Assembly (NCBI GenBank): GCA_031278855.1
Contig: JAITJR010000091.1
Location: 1 to 11,170 of the forward strand
DNA from: Mycoplasmataceae bacterium
GTDB taxonomy: Bacteria > Bacillota_I > Bacilli_A > Mycoplasmatales > Mycoplasmoidaceae
Direction of reading: 5' to 3'
DNA: 11,170 nt
A program made the translations under genes and the position numbers. Below are positions 6,482 through 11,170 of this stretch, one piece after another. Position 1 is the stretch's first letter, and each line of letters begins with the position of its first letter. Below the pieces are notes generated by a model. That model did no database searches and was not told where the DNA came from. It saw only the letters and a list, made by a program, of their open reading frames with translations.

Positions 6482-8173
6482 ATGCAAAGTAAAGAAATAA
6501 ATCAAATCGCAACATATATCTATGCATTAGGCGGCATTGAAGAAATTGGTAAAAATATGTACGTCATTGAACATGATGACGAAATATACATTATTGATTG
6601 CGGTATTAAATTTGCTGATGAAAATATTTTACTAGGTGTAAATGCTATCATTTGTCCATTCGATTATTTAGTCGAAAATAAAGATAAAATTAAGGGATTG
6701 ATTGTCACTCATGCTCACGAAGATCATATTGGTGGAATTCCGTATCTACTAAAAACCATTGCGATCCCTAAAGTTTATGCAGCTAAACTAACGATCGGAA
6801 TTATTTCTAAAAAATTAAAAGAACATAAAGATTTATTGCCATATCATTTTGAGGAATTTAGCGACGATACTAAAATTAATAGTAAGCATTTTAAAATTGA
6901 ATTTTTTAGAGTTTGTCACTCTATTCCCGATGCTTTTGGTGTATATTTAGAAACCGTTAATGGGAAAATTGTATCAACTGGTGATTTCCGGTTTGATTTT
7001 TGTACGCAAGGCGATGAATCTGACATATTAAAAATGGCTGATTTAGGTAGACGAGAAATAGATGTACTCCTTTGTGAATCAACCAATGCCGACACACCTG
7101 GTTTTAGTATGAGTGAACGCTTTATCATTGACGAACTAAGACGTTTAATTCTGAAAGCCAAAGGTCGCGTTATTCTGTCTACTTTTGCTTCTAATCTAGG
7201 AAGAATTGAGGAAGTGATCGAAATCGCTGTAAAAGCTGACCGTAAGATTTGTTTGTGTGGTCGTTCCATGGAAACCAATATTGAAACTTCCATTAGCGTT
7301 GGTTTTTTAAATGTTAACCAGTCTTGTTTTATTGAACCACGTGATGTGAATCAATATAAGGACAATGAAGTAATTATCCTTTCTACTGGTTCACAAGGGG
7401 AAGAAATGGCAGCTTTAAGTCAAATGGCCAACGGAAAACACAATTGAATTGTGCTAAAGCCGACTGATACATTAATATTGTCTTCTAATCCCATCCCAGG
7501 AAATTATGCAGCCGTAGAACAATTGGTTAATAAATTTTATCGTACTGGTATGACGATTATTCAAAATACTCCTACCCGTAAAATTCATGCGTCTGGTCAT
7601 GCTACCAAGCAAGAGCAACAATTAATGTTCAAATTAATTAATCCGCAATATATTGTTCCAATCCATGGTGAATATAAAATGTTAAAAGCTTTAAAAATAA
7701 ATGCGGTTGAGTCTGGGGTGAATCCGCTTAATATTATTCAAGTAGTTAACGGTCAAAAAATTCAACTTTTAAATCATGTTGCCACAGCTACTGAGCAATT
7801 TATTGACAGCGGTGAAGTTTATGTCGATGGTAATAAAATTAATTCTGATTCAACTGGGGTTTTAAAGTACCGTCGTGTTTTATCACAGGATGGTATTTTT
7901 AATATCACGATGTTAATCAATCGTGAAAGTAAGAAAATTACCGAATTACCAGTGATTGCGACCCGTGGTTCTTTTTATGCAAAAACATCAACACCACTTA
8001 TCACTAAAATTGCTTATTCTATTAAAGAAAATGTGGAAAACGCGATGAATCGTCGCGATCATACCATTAACAATAATGAAATCCGTCGTATTGCCGAAAA
8101 TACCACCGAGTTTTTTGTTTGAAAAAACAAAAAGAAAAAGCCGTTGGTGCGCACGACTGTATTTGATGTTTAG
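6482..8173 (+). CDS. rnj: Ribonuclease J
   Basis: RNase J is a metallo-beta-lactamase/beta-CASP nuclease with endo- and 5'-to-3' exonuclease activity in mRNA decay and RNA maturation in Gram-positive bacteria and mollicutes. The protein is 563 aa, the normal length. It has ALGGIEEIGKNMYVIE near the N-terminus, the zinc motif HAHEDH (77-82), His146 in RVCHSIPDAFGV, TGDFRFD (166-172), and C-terminal beta-CASP-side motifs HASGHATKQEQ (369-379) and IPIHGEYKM-like VPIHGEYKM (His395). A TGA at 7445-7447 is Trp322. Another TGA at 8120-8122 is also Trp, and the frame goes on to TAG at 8171-8173, giving a tail ending VRTTVFDV. The ATG at 6482 is preferred over an upstream ATG at 6446, which would overlap def and precede the conserved N-terminus; a purine-rich GAAGAAAG lies before 6482. 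It converges with the minus-strand operon, 8 bp between stops. Confidence 0.96.
8122..8157 (-). terminator. Candidate terminator of the minus-strand operon, inside the 3' end of rnj
   Basis: Read on the minus strand, 8157-8140 can fold as a short GC-rich stem (GTCGT pairing with ACGGC, one G-U pair). It is followed by a long T-rich tract with three T runs from 8139 to 8122. It would end the transcript about 25-60 nt after the stop codon at 8182. The DNA also encodes the end of RNase J on the other strand, so its Lys-rich coding run may be a coincidence. Confidence 0.35.
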
Positions 8174-8181
8174 TTTTTAGT

Positions 8182-8823
8182 TTAAGATGACTGTGAACTT
8201 TCGGTTTTATTTTTATTAAGTTCTGCCTCTTGTTGACGACGCGCGGCTGCTTCAAATTGTTTTTTAATGGCTTCGTGGTCTACTTTGATTTTATAAAAAC
8301 GCCGAATCAATTCATTCGCTATTTTATCTTCTAAGATGACACTACGGATGCCTTCAAATTTATTTTTATCTTCCTTGTATTGTCTAATTGATTGATTACT
8401 AAATTTATAATATTGCTCTAAAGAATCATTAACATCTTGATCACTAACGGTAATATTTCATTCTTTGGCTAATTCTTCAAAAACCATTTTTTTGATAATT
8501 ACTTTTTTGGCGATTTCGTTAATTACTTCTGCTTTTTTATCAGGGAATTGATTGACTAAATGTTTGGCAATATCTTGAATTTCTTCATCATCAAAAGTAA
8601 CTTCGAAACTGCGAACCACTTCTTCCATAATAGCATTAAATAAATTGTCTCGTAAAATAATCCCTTGTAATTTCTGACCAATTTGTTCTGGGGTATCGGT
8701 TTTAAATAGTTCAGTCAAACGTTTTAAGTGTATTTCAATCATTTGGCGATCAATACGTAATGATTTAATAGTTTCTTCTTTATCGGTGTTTAACGGAGCT
8801 ATTTTTTTTATGGTTGATTTCAT
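8182..8823 (-). CDS. Stand-alone trigger factor C-terminal-domain protein (putative chaperone)
   Basis: A 213-aa, highly charged, probably all-helical protein. Residues from about 55 to the end follow the pattern of the SurA-like C-terminal chaperone domain of trigger factor. FEVTFDDEEIQ corresponds to the IEVP-(V/L)-(I/E)-EI entry helix. EWNITVSDQDVNDSLEQYY is followed by the telling NKFEGIRSVILEDKIANELI, comparable to the E. coli segment around NMRNVALEEQAV. A short helical extension of about 50 residues precedes it. The ribosome-binding domain (GFRxGKxP signature) and the FKBP-like prolyl isomerase domain are absent, and the upstream DNA is rnhB, so this is a short gene rather than a cut one. 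TGA at 8460-8458 is Trp. Start ATG at 8823 has a good GAAGGGA ribosome site. It is the last gene of the yitT-rbgA-rnhB run. A divergent SurA-like protein is the main alternative. Confidence 0.65.
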
Positions 8824-8828
8824 ATTGA

Positions 8829-8835
8829 TCCCTTC
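8829..8835 (-). promoter_or_regulatory. Ribosome-binding site of the trigger-factor-like gene
   Basis: GAAGGGA lies 5 nt before the ATG at 8823 on the minus strand, in the 27-nt gap after the rnhB stop. It fixes the start and shows that the short protein is translated independently. Confidence 0.7.
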
Positions 8836-8850
8836 AATTTAAGTAAATAA

Positions 8851-9495
8851 TTATAGTGTTTTTGTCTTGCGGAAAATTTTTAATATTTTCTGTATTGGCT
8901 TATATGAGAAACGATGAAAATTTTTGATTGGTCCATATTTACGCAGCATCATTAGATGCTCAACTGTGCCATATCCTTTGTGCTTAGCAAAATGATATTG
9001 TGGGTATATCTTATTCATTTTGATCATGTAGCGATCACGTGACACCTTAGCTAGAATGCTTGCAGCAGCAATGGAAATAGATTTTTCATCGCCTTTAATG
9101 ATTGATTGATTAGCAGTTTTCATTTCAATTTTTTCGGCATCAATTAAAACCACTGAAGGCTTCTTAATTTTTAGTTCTTCTAAAGCTTTTTTCATCCCAT
9201 CAATTGATGCTTGTTTGGGGTTTAATTCATCAACTTGAACAGGATCAATAAACACAACGGCATAGTCCACCGCTACTTGACGAATTTCTTCAAAAAGTTT
9301 TTCACGTTGATTGATTGATAGCTGTTTAGAATCATTGATTTCATTATTATGGTAATTTAGTGGTAGCGCGACAGCTGCAACAACTAGGGGGCCAGCTCAT
9401 GAACCCCGACCAGCTTCATCAATTCCGACAATGCTTTTGTAACCACGAATACGGTATTTATTTTCAAAAGCATACATGTTATATTTTTTCTTCAT
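8851..9495 (-). CDS. rnhB: Ribonuclease HII
   Basis: RNase HII cuts the RNA strand of RNA-DNA hybrids and nicks at single ribonucleotides in DNA. The protein is 214 aa, the normal length. It has the signature IVGIDEAGRG with catalytic Asp26 and Glu27, NDSKQLS (54-60), Asp119 in VVLIDA, and SRDRYM with Asp154, which completes the DEDD set. HKGYGTVEHLMMLRKYGP near the C-terminus is also typical. TGA codes for Trp33 in GRGSWAGP. The start is uncertain. ATG at 9495 overlaps the rbgA 3' end by 17 bp; ATG at 9477 (Met7) starts one base after the rbgA stop and would remove the overlap. Either fits, because the conserved core begins at about residue 18. It lies directly behind rbgA, as rnhB does behind rbgA (ylqF) in Bacillus subtilis. 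Confidence 0.95.
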
Positions 9496-10285
9496 AATTT
9501 ACTTTAAAATTATTAATCCAATCTTTATATAAGTATTCCATGGCACGATCTTTATTAGGATGTAAATCTTTTGATAAGAATTGATACTTTAAGCAAATGA
9601 AATTTAAGAAATTATTAAAATCAAATGGAGCCAAAAAATTGTATCTTTTACGAAATGAATCTTCATAATATTTCGATAAATAAGTAAACCCTCACTCAAC
9701 CACTTCATTTAATGGTAATATTTCTTTTTTAATGACTCCAATTAAGGCTAATTTATACCCATCTTCTGGTTGAACGATTTTTTTAATTAAAACTCCTGGA
9801 GTATCATAAAGCAAATAATTATCATTAATGCGCACTAATTGTTTATTGCGTGTAACACCAGGACGGTTGGCAACTACTAATTTATTTCTTGAACTAAGGA
9901 AATTTATTAATGATGATTTACCGACATTTGGTAGTCCTACTACAATAATATGAAATTCAGGATTTATGAGACCCCTTCGTTTTAAGGATTCTTTTTTAGC
10001 AAAAAAAATTTCGTTTAATTTATCAATAATTTGATTTTTAAATTTTTTATCTTTAATTGATCCTATTAATGTATGGGAATTATTTTTTGCTGATTTTAAA
10101 TTGGCCAAATCCTTTTTTAATGCAATCGTTAATTTAGGCTTATTAAATTTTTGGGTTAATTCAATATTACTAGAAGTAATTATTGCTCTTGCATCAACAA
10201 CTTCAATCATGGCATCAGCATGTGAAATATGATGAATATCGCCCAGAGCTTTAGCCATATGGCCTGGGAATCAGTTAATTGGCAT
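9479..10285 (-). CDS. rbgA: Ribosome biogenesis GTPase RbgA (YlqF)
   Basis: RbgA is a circularly permuted GTPase needed for a late step of 50S ribosomal subunit assembly. The 268-aa protein starts MPINWFPGHMAKA, the family N-terminus, with Trp from TGA; a frame starting at the later Met would lose it. The permuted motif order is visible: G4-like LKKD (56-59), then G1 GLPNVGKS (117-124), G2 Thr145 in RPGVTR, and G3 DTPG (161-164). The C-terminal about 70 residues (YEDSFRKRYN, LHPNKDRAMEYLY) correspond to the rRNA-binding part. A TGA at 9694-9692 is Trp198; the frame ends at TAA 9481-9479. The start lies 3 nt after the stop of the yitT-family gene, and the 3' end touches or overlaps rnhB, so these are one transcript. 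Confidence 0.94.
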
Positions 10286-10288
10286 AAA

Positions 10289-11170
10289 TTAATCAATCGA
10301 CCCTTGTCGATAAACTTTCATGTAGCCATCAACATCGCTGACGGTTGTTACTGTAATTAGGGCTTTTTCATCAACTTTACGAACATGACGCACTAGGTTT
10401 GGTACTTCGATATACATGCAAATAGTTCATAGAATGTTTTTTTCTTTTAAACTATAAGCACCAATACCACGAGAGATAGTCATCGAATGAGTAAATTTAG
10501 AGGCAAACAATTGGTCACGAATATTCATTAAATGTTCGCTAATGATTTCCACTTTTACAATCCGATGTAAAGGGAAGATCCGATTTAATAGTAATCCAAA
10601 TATTACGACAGATAAAAATGATGCCACTAAATTAGCTGATAGAAAAAATGGGAAGTTATAGCCTTGTACATTCACTAGGCCCGCAGAGATATATGATCCA
10701 ATAATCGAACCGACTACCATCATGGATGAATTAATGATAATCATTAGTCCACCCAGTGGTTTGTGCTTGACTGACGAGTGATAAATGGAAATAAAATCAC
10801 CACCTGCACTACAACCACCGATGATGTATAAGATCGAGTAACCCAATGATGAAATTAAGCCGTAACTAATAGCATAAATAAATAATAGTAAGCCTTTATA
10901 CGGATCATAATCAGGGTTAAAAATTTGGTCGGCTTTATATGAACCATTAACGCCATATGCTTCATATCAAAACGGAATGTTATAGATGCCTTTGCTGACA
11001 AATAGGTTGTCAGATGGTTCAAAAGCCGTTCGACTTCCTTCCGCAATGGAATTACCAAATAAGAAAATTTGATCAACCCCTGGAATATATGATAAAGCAA
11101 AACCCCACAAATTATTTACGACTACAAAAACCATCGTTAAATTGGCGAATGTTTTACCAATTTTACGACG
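10289..11170 (-). CDS. YitT family membrane protein with DUF2179 domain (N-terminus cut by window edge)
   Basis: An integral membrane protein of unknown function, related to the YitT/DUF161 family found in most Firmicutes and mollicutes. 293 residues are visible and the start lies beyond base 11170. Hydrophobic segments include TMVFVVVNNLWGFALSYIPG, GLLLLFIYAISYGLISSLGY, GLMIIINSSMMVVGSIIGSY and FFLSANLVASFLSVVIFGLL, with the family's GGCSAGGDFISIYHS glycine-rich loop before the third. The soluble C-terminal part from about VEIISEHLMNIRDQL to the end (SRGIGAYSLKEKNILWTICMYIEVP, split here by a TGA Trp) matches DUF2179. A loop of about 55 residues between the first two segments (rich in Tyr, Asn and Asp) is longer than I would expect for the family. 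It is the first visible gene of the rbgA-rnhB operon. Confidence 0.85.

Noticed and set aside
6916..7293. A 125-aa minus-strand frame inside rnj
   Set aside because: It is a shadow of the strongly conserved RNase J coding frame.
8067..8255. A 62-aa minus-strand frame at the rnj end
   Set aside because: It is out of frame with the trigger-factor-like gene and overlaps two better-supported genes.
1..11170. tRNA, rRNA, CRISPR arrays, insertion sequences or a replication origin
   Set aside because: No cloverleaf, rRNA-like stretch, spaced direct repeats, transposase frame with terminal repeats, or DnaA-box cluster was noticed when reading both strands.

Overview
The window reads as chromosomal DNA of a low-GC mollicute (Mycoplasma/Spiroplasma-type) that reads UGA as tryptophan. 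Nearly every gene contains in-frame TGA codons at positions where its family has Trp, or runs through one to a later TAA/TAG. Examples are the Trp after the GGGSPIDAAKIM motif of AdhE, the WFPGH start of RbgA, and the C-termini of peptide deformylase and RNase J. Read with the standard code, the genes look like strings of fragments; with UGA=Trp all are intact and in one frame. Gene content and the YitT-RbgA-RNase HII run resemble known mollicute and Firmicute arrangements. I cannot name a species.

Layout. (1) 1-1928, minus strand: a type I restriction-modification pair, hsdM followed after one base by hsdS, which is cut by the window edge; no hsdR is in view. (2) 1929-2166: a gap with the hsdM promoter and nothing else convincing. 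(3) 2167-4812, minus: a full-length bifunctional aldehyde/alcohol dehydrogenase, adhE. (4) 4813-5044: a divergent control region. It holds a near-leaderless adhE promoter and an outward plus-strand promoter whose transcript would contain a 13-codon leader ORF, a run of eight G and a strong intrinsic terminator. (5) 5045-5761, plus: an orphan lipoprotein behind that leader. (6) 5910-8173, plus: def (peptide deformylase) and rnj (RNase J). (7) 8182-11170, minus: an apparent operon transcribed yitT family gene -> rbgA -> rnhB -> a stand-alone trigger-factor C-terminal-domain protein, converging on rnj with only 8 bp between stop codons.

How it fits together. Most of the window is housekeeping: N-terminal maturation of proteins (def), RNA decay and processing (rnj), 50S subunit assembly (rbgA), removal of ribonucleotides and RNA from DNA (rnhB), and chaperoning (trigger-factor-like). 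adhE would give a fermentative NADH sink. The accessory parts are the hsd genes and the lipoprotein. The most unusual structure is the leader between adhE and the lipoprotein. Its G-tract length sets whether a tiny leader ORF stops before the terminator hairpin or runs through it, which suggests a testable slippage-controlled attenuator. Several genes also have a -10 box so close to the start codon that their mRNAs should be leaderless.
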